Shown: positions 9,555-18,741 of the stretch, in pieces | Position numbering within the stretch: the first letter of the stretch is position 1 | Layout: every line of letters begins with the position of its first letter | From: Pseudomonadota bacterium | GTDB lineage: Bacteria; Pseudomonadota; Alphaproteobacteria; Rhizobiales; Hyphomicrobiaceae | DNA: 64,000 nt | Reading direction: 5' to 3' | NCBI GenBank assembly: GCA_023423275.1 | Contig: JAFAFW010000056.1 | Span: forward strand, 1 to 64,000 | The notes under the pieces: model-generated | The model's input: the letters and a program-made list of their open reading frames with translations, nothing else | The model's database searches: none | What the model was told of the DNA's origin: nothing | Position numbers and translations under genes: made by a program

Positions 9555-11495
9555 CTAGTGCAACGGCTGCTCGACCCGCCCGACGACCTCTTGTCTTATC
9601 GACTGAACGGCCAGCGCATCATCGAGCAGCTTGGCAATGACTTCCACGCCCTTTGCACTGAGGTGATCGTCATCGACATAGAGGGGGCGCCCATCTGCCA
9701 CCGTGCGACAACGCAGATTATTGCAAAGCTCCAAATGCGGATAAAGGACCCGCACGCCCGGCATGGCATCCAGCTCTGCCAGGACCTTCAGAATCTCGAG
9801 CTGCCGGGTATGAAAGGCCGCGGCCGGAACGGAGTAATCGGATAGGGTCCCACGCATCAGATCCCGCGTCATGGCCTTAGGCAAATTGAAGGGCAGTTCG
9901 GGCACCGGACCGATCAGCGTGACAGTTCGGTGCGAAACTCGCACAGCCTCGACTGTTCTGCGTAAGGAATCGACAAATTCCTGGCCGAAGCGGGAGTAGT
10001 AGTTCCCCCACCGACCGACCAGAATGACGTCCCGGATATCCGTCTCGCGGAGGATCTGCTTCACGCGCTGCATGTTGCGCTCGCATTTCGGGAGGTCCGC
10101 TTCAAAACCTTGGCCGCTCCATAAGACTGGAGGGCAGCCACCACGCATGACGGTCCGTCCCTTGAGGCCGGTAAAGGCCGCCTTGCCAGCAAGACCTCGG
10201 GATAGCATCTGGGCGTGGGAATCCCCCCACAATAGGAAAGACGGCTCCGGAGGATCGGTCGCCCCCACCAGACACACATCGTGTGTCGAGCCCTGCATGC
10301 AACGAGCATGTGTCGCCGTCTTTCCGGGCAATGCCTGTGCAAACTCGGCCGCCTCAGCCGGCAAACGCATCGGTGCACCGCGTGTCGCGACGATTCCAAG
10401 CGTTACAACAAGGCATCCCGCCAACGCCACGCCGCCGCCTGCGAACACCTGCCTCCGCGTCGCAAATACCCTGCGCTGACGCACGGGCTGTTCGATGCAA
10501 TAGTAAGTCACCACCGACAACACGAACGCGAGCCCCAGCAGCCCCACACGTTCCTGCATCGTAAGTGGATCCACGGCCGTGTAGCGCGCGTAGGCCAGCA
10601 GCGGCCAATGCCACAGGTAGAGCGAGTAGGAGATCCTGCCAATGAAGACCATCGGCAGGGTGGCAAGGACGCGATGGGCCAGCGTATCTCCCTGCCCGCC
10701 GCTCTGAATCAACAGAGCTGCGCCCAAGCAAGGAATGAGCGCCGCGGCTCCGGGAAACGGGGTTGCGGCCGTGAACGCGATGGCGGCGAATACGATCATC
10801 GCCAGCCCACAGAACCCCGCGATCTGCCGCAGCGTCCGGCTCGCAATCTCCGGCGCCAGTCCAAGCGCCAGCGCCATGCCGATCATCAGTTCGAACGCGC
10901 GCGACGGCAGCAGGTAGAACGCGGACGGCCAACCCACCTGAACACTATAAACCGAGATCGCCAGTGATACGGCAAAGATACCGGCCACCAGCCAACCCCG
11001 GAAACGCTGAAATCGGCCGAGAAGCAGCAAGATGAGAAACGGTGCGATCAGGTAGAACTGCTCCTCGACACCGAGCGACCATGTGTGCAGCAGCGGCTGC
11101 ATGTCGGAGTCGGGCGCGAAATAGTCTTCCGCTTGATCGTTGAAGAAAAAGTTCGAGTAGAAGGCTGCCGCGGCGATCGCCGAGCGGGCGAAATCCACAT
11201 AGTCGCCCGGAACAAGAACGTACCAGCCAATGACCACCGAAGTCGCGATCACGGTCATGAGCGCGGGGATGATCCGGCGGATGCGGCGCTCGTAGAAGCC
11301 CGCGTACGTGAATTCCCCGCGGCTGACTTCACTGACGATGATGGACGTGATCAGATAACCGGAGATGACGAAGAACACGTCGACGCCGACGAACCCGCCC
11401 GTCACGGGTGCGAGGCCAGCGTGAAAAAACAACACGGCAAGCACAGCGATCGCGCGCAGTCCATCGATATCCGCGCGGTATCGAATAGAGATCAT
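9555..11495 (-). CDS. Acyltransferase, OafA/YrhL type with C-terminal SGNH domain
   Basis: Membrane O-acyltransferase of 646 residues that should move an acyl group (often acetyl) onto a surface polysaccharide, LPS or peptidoglycan. Residues 1-340 form the acyltransferase-3 domain with about ten membrane helices; RADIDGLRAIAVLAVLFFHA carries the conserved Arg and His. The C-terminal SGNH hydrolase-like domain has LLWGDSHAQML and the catalytic Asp-His pair in DDDHLSAKG. It stands alone, with no glycosyltransferase neighbours, so the acceptor cannot be guessed. The gene lies upstream of and divergent from the SRP RNA. Confidence 0.92.
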   Translation of the reverse strand: MISIRYRADIDGLRAIAVLAVLFFHAGLAPVTGGFVGVDVFFVISGYLITSIIVSEVSRGEFTYAGFYERRIRRIIPALMTVIATSVVIGWYVLVPGDYVDFARSAIAAAAFYSNFFFNDQAEDYFAPDSDMQPLLHTWSLGVEEQFYLIAPFLILLLLGRFQRFRGWLVAGIFAVSLAISVYSVQVGWPSAFYLLPSRAFELMIGMALALGLAPEIASRTLRQIAGFCGLAMIVFAAIAFTAATPFPGAAALIPCLGAALLIQSGGQGDTLAHRVLATLPMVFIGRISYSLYLWHWPLLAYARYTAVDPLTMQERVGLLGLAFVLSVVTYYCIEQPVRQRRVFATRRQVFAGGGVALAGCLVVTLGIVATRGAPMRLPAEAAEFAQALPGKTATHARCMQGSTHDVCLVGATDPPEPSFLLWGDSHAQMLSRGLAGKAAFTGLKGRTVMRGGCPPVLWSGQGFEADLPKCERNMQRVKQILRETDIRDVILVGRWGNYYSRFGQEFVDSLRRTVEAVRVSHRTVTLIGPVPELPFNLPKAMTRDLMRGTLSDYSVPAAAFHTRQLEILKVLAELDAMPGVRVLYPHLELCNNLRCRTVADGRPLYVDDDHLSAKGVEVIAKLLDDALAVQSIRQEVVGRVEQPLH

Positions 11496-11692
11496 TTCAC
11501 CCCCAGTGTCCGTTCAGACACCCCATCCCTCCGGCTTGGACTAGCTTTTAGCACAGGCCACAACCGCTCATCATGAGGAATACGCACACATATCGGATGC
11601 TCGTCGCAGCTGTGCGCACAAAAGACGCCACAACCGAGGCAGATTGCCCGTGGAGACAGGGTTGTATCTTGCACGGCGAGGCGTCATATTCC

Positions 11693-11797
11693 GGCCGGGA
11701 GGTTGGCGGCGGACGTATCCCTCGCCAACCGGGTCAGGTCCGGAAGGAAGCAGCCCTAACGATCAGGAGACGGGTCGTTCGTCAGCCTCCTCTGGCC
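11693..11797 (+). ncRNA. ffs: Bacterial signal recognition particle RNA (4.5S)
   Basis: The universally conserved SRP RNA apical domain, GGGTCAGGTCCGGAAGGAAG followed by CAGCCCTAAC, is present at 11731-11760. The flanks pair into a long hairpin: GGCCGGGAGGTTGGCG at the 5' end against CGTCAGCCTCC and GGCC at the 3' end, giving about 105 nucleotides. The GGAA tetraloop and asymmetric internal loop that bind Ffh are intact. The position just upstream of dnaX is typical of alphaproteobacteria. Exact ends are set by the pairing and may be off by a few bases. Confidence 0.95.
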
Positions 11798-11863
11798 TGC
11801 GAATTTGCTTGGCCTTTCAGCTGCTAAGGGGCAACACTGGCTGCGGGGCGCTCCGGCAGGCTC

Positions 11864-13627
11864 ATGACCGACACACCGACCAGAGACACCAACGAAGGTA
11901 AAGCACAGCCGCCCGGAAGCGTTACGGTTCCGATCGAGGGAGTGTCGGCCCGCGGCGAGGTTGGCAGTCCCTACATCGTACTGGCACGCAAGTACCGCCC
12001 GGAGAGCTTCAAGCAACTCATCGGCCAGGACGCGATGGTCACAACGCTGCGGAACGCATTCGCAGCCGACCGCATCGCACAGGGCTACATGCTGACCGGC
12101 GTGCGCGGTGTCGGCAAAACCACCACCGCCCGGATCATCGCCCGCGCACTCAACTATGCGAAGCCCGGCCTGCCGGACCGGCCCACTGTCGAGATCGACG
12201 GCTATGGCGAGCATTGCCTGCAGATTATCCAGAGCCGCCATCCCGACGTTCTGGAGATGGACGCTGCCTCCAACACCGGCATCGACAACGTCCGCGAGAT
12301 CATCGAGAACGCCCGCTACAAGCCGCTCGTCGCACGCTACAAGGTATTCATCATCGACGAGGTTCATATGCTGTCCAAGAGCGCGTTCAACGCGCTCCTG
12401 AAGACGCTCGAGGAACCGCCCGCCCACGTCAAATTCATCTTCGCCACCACCGAGGTGCGCAAGGTGCCCGTTACCGTGCTGTCGCGCTGCCAGCGCTTCG
12501 ACCTGCGCCGCGTGGATGTGCCGCTGCTGGTCTCGCATTTCAAATCGATCCTCGAAACCGAACACGCCACTTCCGATGACGAGGCACTGGCTCTGATCGG
12601 GCGCGCGGCTGGCGGCTCGGTGCGCGATGGCCTGTCGATCCTCGATCAGGCGATCGCGATGGGCGCCGGCAAGGTCACGACGGCGGCCGTGCGGGCCATG
12701 CTGGGGCTGGCCGATCGCGGCCGCATCTTCGATCTTCTGGAAGCGCTACTGGCCGGTCAGGCCGGTGATGCCTTGAAGCAGCTCGATCGCCTGCACCGTG
12801 ATGGTGCCGATCCGTCGCAGATCCTCGCCGATCTCGCCGAAGCCGTACACACCGCCGCGCGCGCGAAAGTGGTCGGAACCGACGCCGCGGGCGAGGAACT
12901 TTCGGCCGAAGAAAAGCAGCGCGCCGGAGCGCTGGCGCAGCGGCTTTCCGTTCCCGTGCTGACACGCGCCTGGCAGATGCTGCAGAAGGGTCTCGACGAG
13001 GCGTCGCGTGCGCCCGCGCCGCTGCAGGCGACCGAGATGGTGCTGATCCGGATCGCCCATGCGGCAGATCTTCCGTCGCCGGATGACCTGATCCGGCTTC
13101 TCGGCCCCGGCCGCGTGCAAAACACCACCGCCAACGGACAGGCCAGTCAGAACAGCGCGCCGCCGGGCTCACCCGTCATGATGGCGGCCTCCGGCTCCGG
13201 TAGCCGCGTCGCGCCGGTTGCGGTCGCGCAAACCTTGCCACAACCCCGCAGCTTTGCCGACGTTCTGTCACTCGTCGGAGCAAACCGCGATGCCCGTCTC
13301 AAGGTGCACCTTGAGGAGAATGTCAGCCTCGTCCGCTTCGAGCCCGGGCGCATCGAGCTGTTCCTGCTCGCTGATGCGCCGGCGGGCCTCGCGGGCGAAC
13401 TCGGCGAAAAGCTCACCCGATGGACCGGGCAACGCTGGGTCATCGCCATCGGCCGCCAGATGGGAGAGCCACCCGTCGGCGTTGTCGATCGCGAGCGCGA
13501 GGCAGCGGAGGCCGCCGAACTCAAAACCCATCCGGCCGTCCGGACTTTGCTGGAAGTCTTCCCGGAGGCCGAGTTGAAGCAAATCAGACCGCTGTCGGGC
13601 GGCGGCGGCGAGACCAATAACGACTGA
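11864..13627 (+). CDS. dnaX: DNA polymerase III subunit tau/gamma
   Basis: Clamp-loader ATPase of the replicative polymerase, 587 residues. The P-loop GVRGVGKTT is at about residues 79-87, followed by VFIIDEVHML (Walker B), ATTEVRKVP (sensor I) and VLSRCQRFDL (SRC arginine finger). The tau C-terminal domain follows the Pro/Gly/Ser linker around 420-445. The Cys4 zinc module found in enterobacterial DnaX is reduced to a single Cys (GEHCLQII). No A-rich slippery heptamer was seen, so only one product is expected. It is followed by ybaB and recR, the standard cluster. Confidence 0.95.
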   Translation: MTDTPTRDTNEGKAQPPGSVTVPIEGVSARGEVGSPYIVLARKYRPESFKQLIGQDAMVTTLRNAFAADRIAQGYMLTGVRGVGKTTTARIIARALNYAKPGLPDRPTVEIDGYGEHCLQIIQSRHPDVLEMDAASNTGIDNVREIIENARYKPLVARYKVFIIDEVHMLSKSAFNALLKTLEEPPAHVKFIFATTEVRKVPVTVLSRCQRFDLRRVDVPLLVSHFKSILETEHATSDDEALALIGRAAGGSVRDGLSILDQAIAMGAGKVTTAAVRAMLGLADRGRIFDLLEALLAGQAGDALKQLDRLHRDGADPSQILADLAEAVHTAARAKVVGTDAAGEELSAEEKQRAGALAQRLSVPVLTRAWQMLQKGLDEASRAPAPLQATEMVLIRIAHAADLPSPDDLIRLLGPGRVQNTTANGQASQNSAPPGSPVMMAASGSGSRVAPVAVAQTLPQPRSFADVLSLVGANRDARLKVHLEENVSLVRFEPGRIELFLLADAPAGLAGELGEKLTRWTGQRWVIAIGRQMGEPPVGVVDREREAAEAAELKTHPAVRTLLEVFPEAELKQIRPLSGGGGETNND

Positions 13628-13685
13628 TGCGGAACCAGGCGGCTGCGGCAGCGGTTGCGCTGACGCTCAACCGGAAGAGGATGCC

Positions 13686-14006
13686 ATGAGAGATCTGATG
13701 GGAATGATGAAGCAGGCGCAGGAACTGCAGGCCCGCTTCCAGAAGATGCAAGAGCAGCTTTCCGAGATGGAGATCGAGGGGCAATCCGGCGCCGGTCTTG
13801 TTCAGGTAACGCTCAACGGCAAGGGCGAAATGCGCCGTCTCAAGATCGATCCCAGCCTGATGAAGCCGGACGAAGCCGAAATCCTCGAAGACCTGATCAT
13901 TGCCGGTTTCCAGGATGCCAAAGCCAAGGTCGAGGCCAGCATGCAGTCCAAGATGCAAGAGTTGACGGGTGGCCTGCCGCTGCCTCCTGGCCTGAAGCTG
14001 TTCTAG
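13686..14006 (+). CDS. ybaB: YbaB/EbfC family nucleoid-associated protein
   Basis: Small DNA-binding protein of 106 residues with the family pattern: an N-terminal MGMMKQAQELQARFQKMQEQ helix, a central strand region (VQVTLNGKGEMRRLKIDPSL) and a C-terminal helix ending in a Gly/Pro-rich tail (GGLPLPPGLKLF). Its place between dnaX and recR is conserved across proteobacteria, and co-transcription with both is likely, with short gaps of 58 and 44 bases. The biological role in this group is not well defined. Confidence 0.95.
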   Translation: MRDLMGMMKQAQELQARFQKMQEQLSEMEIEGQSGAGLVQVTLNGKGEMRRLKIDPSLMKPDEAEILEDLIIAGFQDAKAKVEASMQSKMQELTGGLPLPPGLKLF

Positions 14007-14050
14007 CTTCCGAGCCCGCAGCCTAACGCCACGCGGACAGAATTGCGAAC

Positions 14051-14656
14051 ATGAGCAAGACGACTGCCGGTCCCGAGATCGAACGTCTCGTGCAGTTGCT
14101 CGGGCGGCTGCCCGGCCTCGGCTATCGCTCGGCGCGCAAAGCCGCGCTTGCCCTGCTGAAACGCCGCCGGGATCTTCTGATCCCGCTCGCCGCCGCGCTG
14201 ACGGATGCGGCCGACAAGCTGGTCGACTGCCCGGTGTGCGGCACCATCGACAGCGTTTCGCCATGCAGTATCTGTCAGGATCCGGGTCGCGACCGCACCT
14301 TGATCGTCGTCGTCGAGGATATCGCCGACCTGTGGGCTCTGGAGCGCGCCGGCGTGGTCACCGCAACGTATCACGTACTCGGCGGCCATCTGTCACCGCT
14401 CGACGGCATCGGACCGGACCGGCTCAACATCGGCAAGCTCATCGAGCGCGCGCACGATCCGGCCGTGAAGGAAATTCTTCTCGCACTGAACGCAACGGTG
14501 GAAGGCCAGTCGACCGCGCACTATCTCACCGAACAACTCGAAGGCACTGCAGTTACAGTTTCACATCTCGCCCAAGGCGTGCCGGTGGGCGGTGAACTCG
14601 ATTACCTGGATGAGGGCACCCTCGCCGCTGCGATCAAATCGCGGCGCAGGTTGTAG
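14051..14656 (+). CDS. recR: Recombination mediator protein RecR
   Basis: Part of RecFOR, which loads RecA at gaps and stalled forks. The 201-residue protein contains the helix-hairpin-helix region (LGRLPGLGYRSARKAALALL), a Cys4 zinc finger (CPVCGTIDSVSPCSIC), a Toprim domain starting LIVVVEDIADLWALE, and the C-terminal GELDYLDEGTLAAAIKSRR. Length and all domains match the family, and it completes the dnaX-ybaB-recR cluster. Confidence 0.96.
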   Translation: MSKTTAGPEIERLVQLLGRLPGLGYRSARKAALALLKRRRDLLIPLAAALTDAADKLVDCPVCGTIDSVSPCSICQDPGRDRTLIVVVEDIADLWALERAGVVTATYHVLGGHLSPLDGIGPDRLNIGKLIERAHDPAVKEILLALNATVEGQSTAHYLTEQLEGTAVTVSHLAQGVPVGGELDYLDEGTLAAAIKSRRRL

Positions 14657-14682
14657 AAGGCATCTTTCGCAGGGGGCGAGGA

Positions 14683-15516
14683 ATGCGCACAGTTACACTA
14701 CTCAATGGCGCTGAGGTTCCCGCGTTGGGCCTTGGCACGTGGGCAATGGGAGAACGCCGGGCGGAGCGCGCGAACGAGGTTCGTGCGCTGCAGGCCGGGC
14801 TTGATCTTGGCCTGTCGCTGATCGACACGGCGGAGATGTATGGCGACGGCGGTGCCGAAGAAGTCGTCGGGAGCGCCATCGCCGGACGCCGCGAGAATAT
14901 TTTCATCGTCAGCAAAGTCTATCCGCACAACGCATCGCGGAAAGGCGCCATTACCGCGTGCGAACGCAGCCTCCGGCGTATGAAGATCGAGTCGATGGAT
15001 CTCTACCTGCTGCACTGGCGCGGCAGTGTCCCGCTGGCGGAGACCGTGGAAGCTTTCGAGACCTTGAAGCGGGACGGCAAGATCGGTGGCTGGGGCGTCA
15101 GCAATTTCGATCCGGCGGATATGGCGGAGTTGGTCTCGGTGGCAGGTAAAGGCGCCTGTCAGGCCAATCAGGTGCTGTATCATCTGGGTGCGCGCGGCAT
15201 TGAATGGGACCTGCTTCCACAATGCCAGAAGCAGAAGGTGGCCGTGATGGCGTATTCACCGCTCGGCCAAGGCGGCATTCTCGGCAAGCGGGCGCTGAAA
15301 GCGGTTGCGGCGCGCCATGGCGTGGAGCCTGCAACTGCGGCGCTGGCCTGGGTGCTGCGTCACGATCACGTCATCGCAATTCCCAAGGCCGCCAATCTCG
15401 ATCACGTCCGCACGAACGCCGCAGCAGCCGACTTGACGCTTACGGCTGAGGATCTGGCCGAACTCGACCAGGCATTCGCTCCCCCGCGCGGTCCGACACC
15501 GCTGGCAATGCTTTAG
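14683..15516 (+). CDS. Aldo/keto reductase
   Basis: NADPH-dependent carbonyl reductase fold, 277 residues, starting 26 bases after recR and possibly read through from it. The catalytic tetrad is visible: Asp and Tyr in LIDTAEMYGDG, Lys in FIVSKVYP, and His in LYLLHWRGS. Cofactor-binding elements at the C-terminal end include VIAIPKAANLDHVRTNA. The substrate is unknown; similar proteins are often annotated as 2,5-diketo-gluconate reductase-like, which should not be taken as function. Confidence 0.9.
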   Translation: MRTVTLLNGAEVPALGLGTWAMGERRAERANEVRALQAGLDLGLSLIDTAEMYGDGGAEEVVGSAIAGRRENIFIVSKVYPHNASRKGAITACERSLRRMKIESMDLYLLHWRGSVPLAETVEAFETLKRDGKIGGWGVSNFDPADMAELVSVAGKGACQANQVLYHLGARGIEWDLLPQCQKQKVAVMAYSPLGQGGILGKRALKAVAARHGVEPATAALAWVLRHDHVIAIPKAANLDHVRTNAAAADLTLTAEDLAELDQAFAPPRGPTPLAML

Positions 15517-15718
15517 GGCAGCGGGCCTCGGTCGCATCTCTCATGGCTCATAGCTCGGTAGCGCGCCGAGGGCTCAGTTAAGCCCTTGGTCGTTCACAGT
15601 TTCTTCACGTCACTTTGATGTCCAGCCAACCCCTTGATGATCTGGAAGACGGCCTTGGCCGTTACCACTTGGATCAAGCGGGCATCCGTGGCGAAGACGA
15701 TCGAAGTGGAGACGTGAC

Positions 15719-16291
15719 ATGCCCCTCGAAACCGAGTGTCCAAGCGTTTCGCCGGACACCGAGCTGAGGGTAGCTCTGGGTTTGATCGGCGCATGGTTGC
15801 TTGGTGCGCTCGTCCTTTTTGCTCTCCTTCCCGGAGGGACGTCGGCGCCAAGCCATTACGCCGCGATCGGAGATATGTGGGGGGTGCGCTTGCCGGGTAC
15901 CCCAAACACACGTCCCGGCGATGCCGACATCCCAGGCGCTCCTCACGAGGTGGCTGAGGAGGAGGATGGCCAGCAAAGCCTCGTTCGCAACAGTACGAAA
16001 CTGGCCGGATATGGGGGATCGACGCTCGACGCATCCATCGCGGACTGGACGTCAGCTCGGACACCCGGTGTACCAGCATTCAGTTCAGATGGGACGTTCC
16101 TCGGAACGGTCTGTTGCGTCGGATTGACGACAGCCGACCACATGGACTTGCAAATCTCCAAGGGCGAAAACCGATATTCCCTGAATATCCCGACACACCG
16201 GCTCGGCATGCGCGGCAACATCATCGAGATCGCCATGACGCTGAACGACATTCATCGTGCGGCTCGCATCACGGCGCCGGAGTGCGGCTAG
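15719..16291 (+). CDS. Hypothetical protein with one membrane helix and a PRC-barrel-like C-terminus
   Basis: A 190-residue protein that I do not recognise as a whole. GGAGACGTGAC precedes the ATG. A membrane helix lies at about residues 20-40 (ALGLIGAWLLGALVLFALLP), then a low-complexity Pro/Gly/Asp stretch, then about 70 residues (from VPAFSSDGTFLGTV) whose strand pattern, DG turn and final iPthrL segment resemble a PRC-barrel. An opposing frame at 15594-16079 was judged a shadow because it has no such start signal. The stop codon shares a CTAG with the stop of the convergent small gene. Whether the two halves are one intact gene should be tested. Confidence 0.5.
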   Translation: MPLETECPSVSPDTELRVALGLIGAWLLGALVLFALLPGGTSAPSHYAAIGDMWGVRLPGTPNTRPGDADIPGAPHEVAEEEDGQQSLVRNSTKLAGYGGSTLDASIADWTSARTPGVPAFSSDGTFLGTVCCVGLTTADHMDLQISKGENRYSLNIPTHRLGMRGNIIEIAMTLNDIHRAARITAPECG

Positions 16292-16485
16292 GCATCCGTT
16301 CCGCCGGGCCTGCGGAATGCGCGGATGATCGAAGGCCCCAGCGCCGCGGCAGCAACAAACAGCGCGATCAGCAGAATGCCAATCGTCATCTCCCAAAGAT
16401 CGCGGTTGGGAGCATCATCGGCCACGAACCAGCCCGTAATCACTGCTGCCAAACCAAGGACAGCGCGCGCCAGCCAACCCATCAT
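16288..16485 (-). CDS. Small inner-membrane protein, two helices
   Basis: A 65-residue protein with two predicted membrane helices (about 6-22 and 33-52, the latter TIGILLIALFVAAAALG) and a basic C-terminus (RAFRRPGG). GGAGAG lies 7 bases ahead of the first of two adjacent ATG codons. It sits 30 bases downstream of the molybdopterin oxidoreductase on the same strand and may be co-transcribed with it. It resembles the small uncharacterised membrane proteins common in Hyphomicrobiales; no function can be given. Confidence 0.6.
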   Translation of the reverse strand: MMGWLARAVLGLAAVITGWFVADDAPNRDLWEMTIGILLIALFVAAAALGPSIIRAFRRPGGTDA

Positions 16486-16515
16486 AAGACACTCTCCAGG
16501 GACGTGTCGTCCGCC

Positions 16516-18600
16516 TCACGCCGGCTTGATCCAAATATGGTTGTCATGAAACGCAGCGCCTCCAAATGGCGCAGCCTGGTGGGCGCTCGTCAGCGTATTG
16601 ATGCCCTCTCCACCCTCGAACTGATCATTCGGCGGAATGCTCTCCACGATGACGACGCCGCGTTGAATACCCGTAAATGCTTCAGCATGAAGAACGATCT
16701 CGCCACGCTCATTGCCCATGCGGATTTTTGCGCCGTCGACGAGCCCAAGCGCCGCCAGATCGTCCGGATGGATCTTGGCTCGCGGGCGCCCCTCTCTCGC
16801 GCGGCTGGTCGGCATCTCATTGAACGACGAGTTGAGGTAGTTGCGGGCCGGTGAGGTGGAGAGGCGGAACGGATGACGCGCATCCGCTTTCTCGTTGACG
16901 TCCCAATGGTCCGGCAGCAGCGGCGGCAGGTGGGAAATGCCCCATTCATACCTGCGCGCCACCGGCACGTTCGGCCAGTCCGGCTTGAAACGGAACTTGC
17001 CGTCAGAATAACCAAACCCGTTCAGGTAGTGCGCCGTTTCGAATTCCGGCTGGCAGTCGATCCACCTGTTCTTCTCAAGGGTTTCCAGGCTGCCCCAGCC
17101 GGATGACTGCAAGGTTCTGTCGATGATTTCGCGCGGGCTCATCTCGAAGCCGGGATGCCGCGCCCCCACCCGCTCGGCCAGCCCCACGATGACATCGTGG
17201 TTCGACCGGCACTCGCCGGGCGGCTCGACCAGCTTCGGGCCGAGCATGATGTATTGGTGCCCGCCGCCCTGATACACGTCATCGTGCTCCAGAAACATCG
17301 TCGCCGGCAGCACGATGTCGGCCATCTTCGCCGTTGCCGTCATGAACTGTTCGTGGACGCACACAAACAGATCCTCACGGCGGAAACCCTGCTTGACCAG
17401 ACGCTGCTCCGGCGCCACCTGGACCGGGTTCATGTTCTGGATGAAAAGCGCCGTTACGGGCGGGCCATCGCCGAGGTCCTTGCGGTCCCCCGTCAGCACC
17501 GGGCCGATGCGCGACATATCGAGCATCCGGACGCTATCATCTTTGACGTCGAGACCTTCAATCAGCGTCTTGTCCCATTTGAAGATCGCGCCATTGTTGT
17601 GGAACGCGCCGCCGCCTTCGTGCAACCACGCCCCCGTCACCGAGGCGATGCAGGAGGCCGCGTGCATATTGATCGCGCCGTTGCGCTGGCGTGAGAAGCC
17701 ATAGCCGAGCCGCAGGTAAGTGCGCGGCGTCGTGCCGATCATGCGCGCGAAGGTCTCGATTTCTTCGACACTCAGCCCCGTGATCGCGCTGGCCCACTCC
17801 GGCGTGCGATCCTTGAGATGAGCCTCCAGCTCTCGCGGACAATCGGTATAGCGCTCAAGGTACGGCCAGTTCGCATAGCCGTCGCGGAACAGCACGTGCA
17901 TGACCGCGCAGGCAAGCGCACCGTCGGTGCCGGGCCTCAGGCATAGCGCCATATCGGCCTGCGCCATCGTCCCATTCCGATAGATGTCGATCGCGACGAT
18001 CTTCGCACCGCGCTCCTTGCGAGCCCGGATGGCGTGGGTCATCACATTGACCTGGGTGTTGACCGGATTCGTCCCCCAGATCACGAGAAGGTCCGACTTG
18101 GCCATTTCGCGCGGATCCGGCCCGGCGAGCTTTCCCGTGCCGGCGATATAGCCGGAAAAAGCCAGCATGGTGCAGATCGACTGATACATCTGCGAATAGC
18201 GCTTGGCGTGCCTGAGCCGGTGGATGCCGTCGCGCATGACCAGCCCCATGGTGCCGGCGTAGTAGTAGGGCCATACGGCTTCAGGGCCGTACCGGCGTTC
18301 GGCGTCGAGCATTGCCTCCGCGGTGACGTCGAGCGCATCGTCCCACGAGATTCGCTCGAAACTGCCCGATCCCTTCGGACCCGTGCGTTTCAACGGATAA
18401 AGCAGGCGGTCGGGATGGTGAATGCGCTCCGCATAACGTGCCACTTTGGCGCAAATGACGCCTGCGGTGTAGCCGTTGTCGGGCGCTCCATGAACCCGGC
18501 CGATGCGGTCGTCGCCGAGCAATTCCACGTCAAGGGCACAGGTCGACGGGCAATCATGCGGGCAGGCTGAGTAACCGATAGGAACCTTGGCGTCCATCAT
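16516..18600 (-). CDS. Molybdopterin-dependent oxidoreductase with one [4Fe-4S] cluster
   Basis: Catalytic subunit of the DMSO-reductase superfamily, 694 residues from the start at MMDAKVPIGYSAC (AGGAAACGG upstream). Four Cys near the N-terminus (C13, C17, C21, C50; ACPHDCPSTC and VICAKV) should hold a [4Fe-4S] cluster. The fold follows with VWPYYYAGTMG, LVIWGTNPVNTQ and the C-terminal molydop-binding domain (FRLSTSPARNYLNSSF, KIRMGNERGEI). There is no twin-arginine signal, so it is probably cytoplasmic. No beta or gamma subunit lies next to it, so the electron partner is unknown. It belongs to the uncharacterised formate-dehydrogenase-like group; substrate unknown. Confidence 0.88.
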   Translation of the reverse strand: MMDAKVPIGYSACPHDCPSTCALDVELLGDDRIGRVHGAPDNGYTAGVICAKVARYAERIHHPDRLLYPLKRTGPKGSGSFERISWDDALDVTAEAMLDAERRYGPEAVWPYYYAGTMGLVMRDGIHRLRHAKRYSQMYQSICTMLAFSGYIAGTGKLAGPDPREMAKSDLLVIWGTNPVNTQVNVMTHAIRARKERGAKIVAIDIYRNGTMAQADMALCLRPGTDGALACAVMHVLFRDGYANWPYLERYTDCPRELEAHLKDRTPEWASAITGLSVEEIETFARMIGTTPRTYLRLGYGFSRQRNGAINMHAASCIASVTGAWLHEGGGAFHNNGAIFKWDKTLIEGLDVKDDSVRMLDMSRIGPVLTGDRKDLGDGPPVTALFIQNMNPVQVAPEQRLVKQGFRREDLFVCVHEQFMTATAKMADIVLPATMFLEHDDVYQGGGHQYIMLGPKLVEPPGECRSNHDVIVGLAERVGARHPGFEMSPREIIDRTLQSSGWGSLETLEKNRWIDCQPEFETAHYLNGFGYSDGKFRFKPDWPNVPVARRYEWGISHLPPLLPDHWDVNEKADARHPFRLSTSPARNYLNSSFNEMPTSRAREGRPRAKIHPDDLAALGLVDGAKIRMGNERGEIVLHAEAFTGIQRGVVIVESIPPNDQFEGGEGINTLTSAHQAAPFGGAAFHDNHIWIKPA

Positions 18601-18741
18601 CCGTTTCCTGGCAGATGTCAGCTTCCGACACGCTATTCGGTTTGCGGGGCAGATGTAAGCGGCAGTCGATGGCTGCGCACGCCAGTTTGAAGACGCGCGC
18701 GCCAGCCTGATACTTGACATGAGAGATTACGGAAAAGACCG

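Noticed and set aside
12900..12925. Ribosomal slippage site in dnaX (tau/gamma)
   Set aside because: The short A-run in GAAGAAAAGCAG is not the A-AAA-AAG heptamer, and no stop codon follows in the shifted frame in the expected arrangement.
15594..16079. 161-codon minus-strand frame opposite the PRC-barrel-like gene
   Set aside because: No SD, Arg/Pro/Ser-biased composition, no domain; the plus-strand frame has a proper start and a membrane helix.
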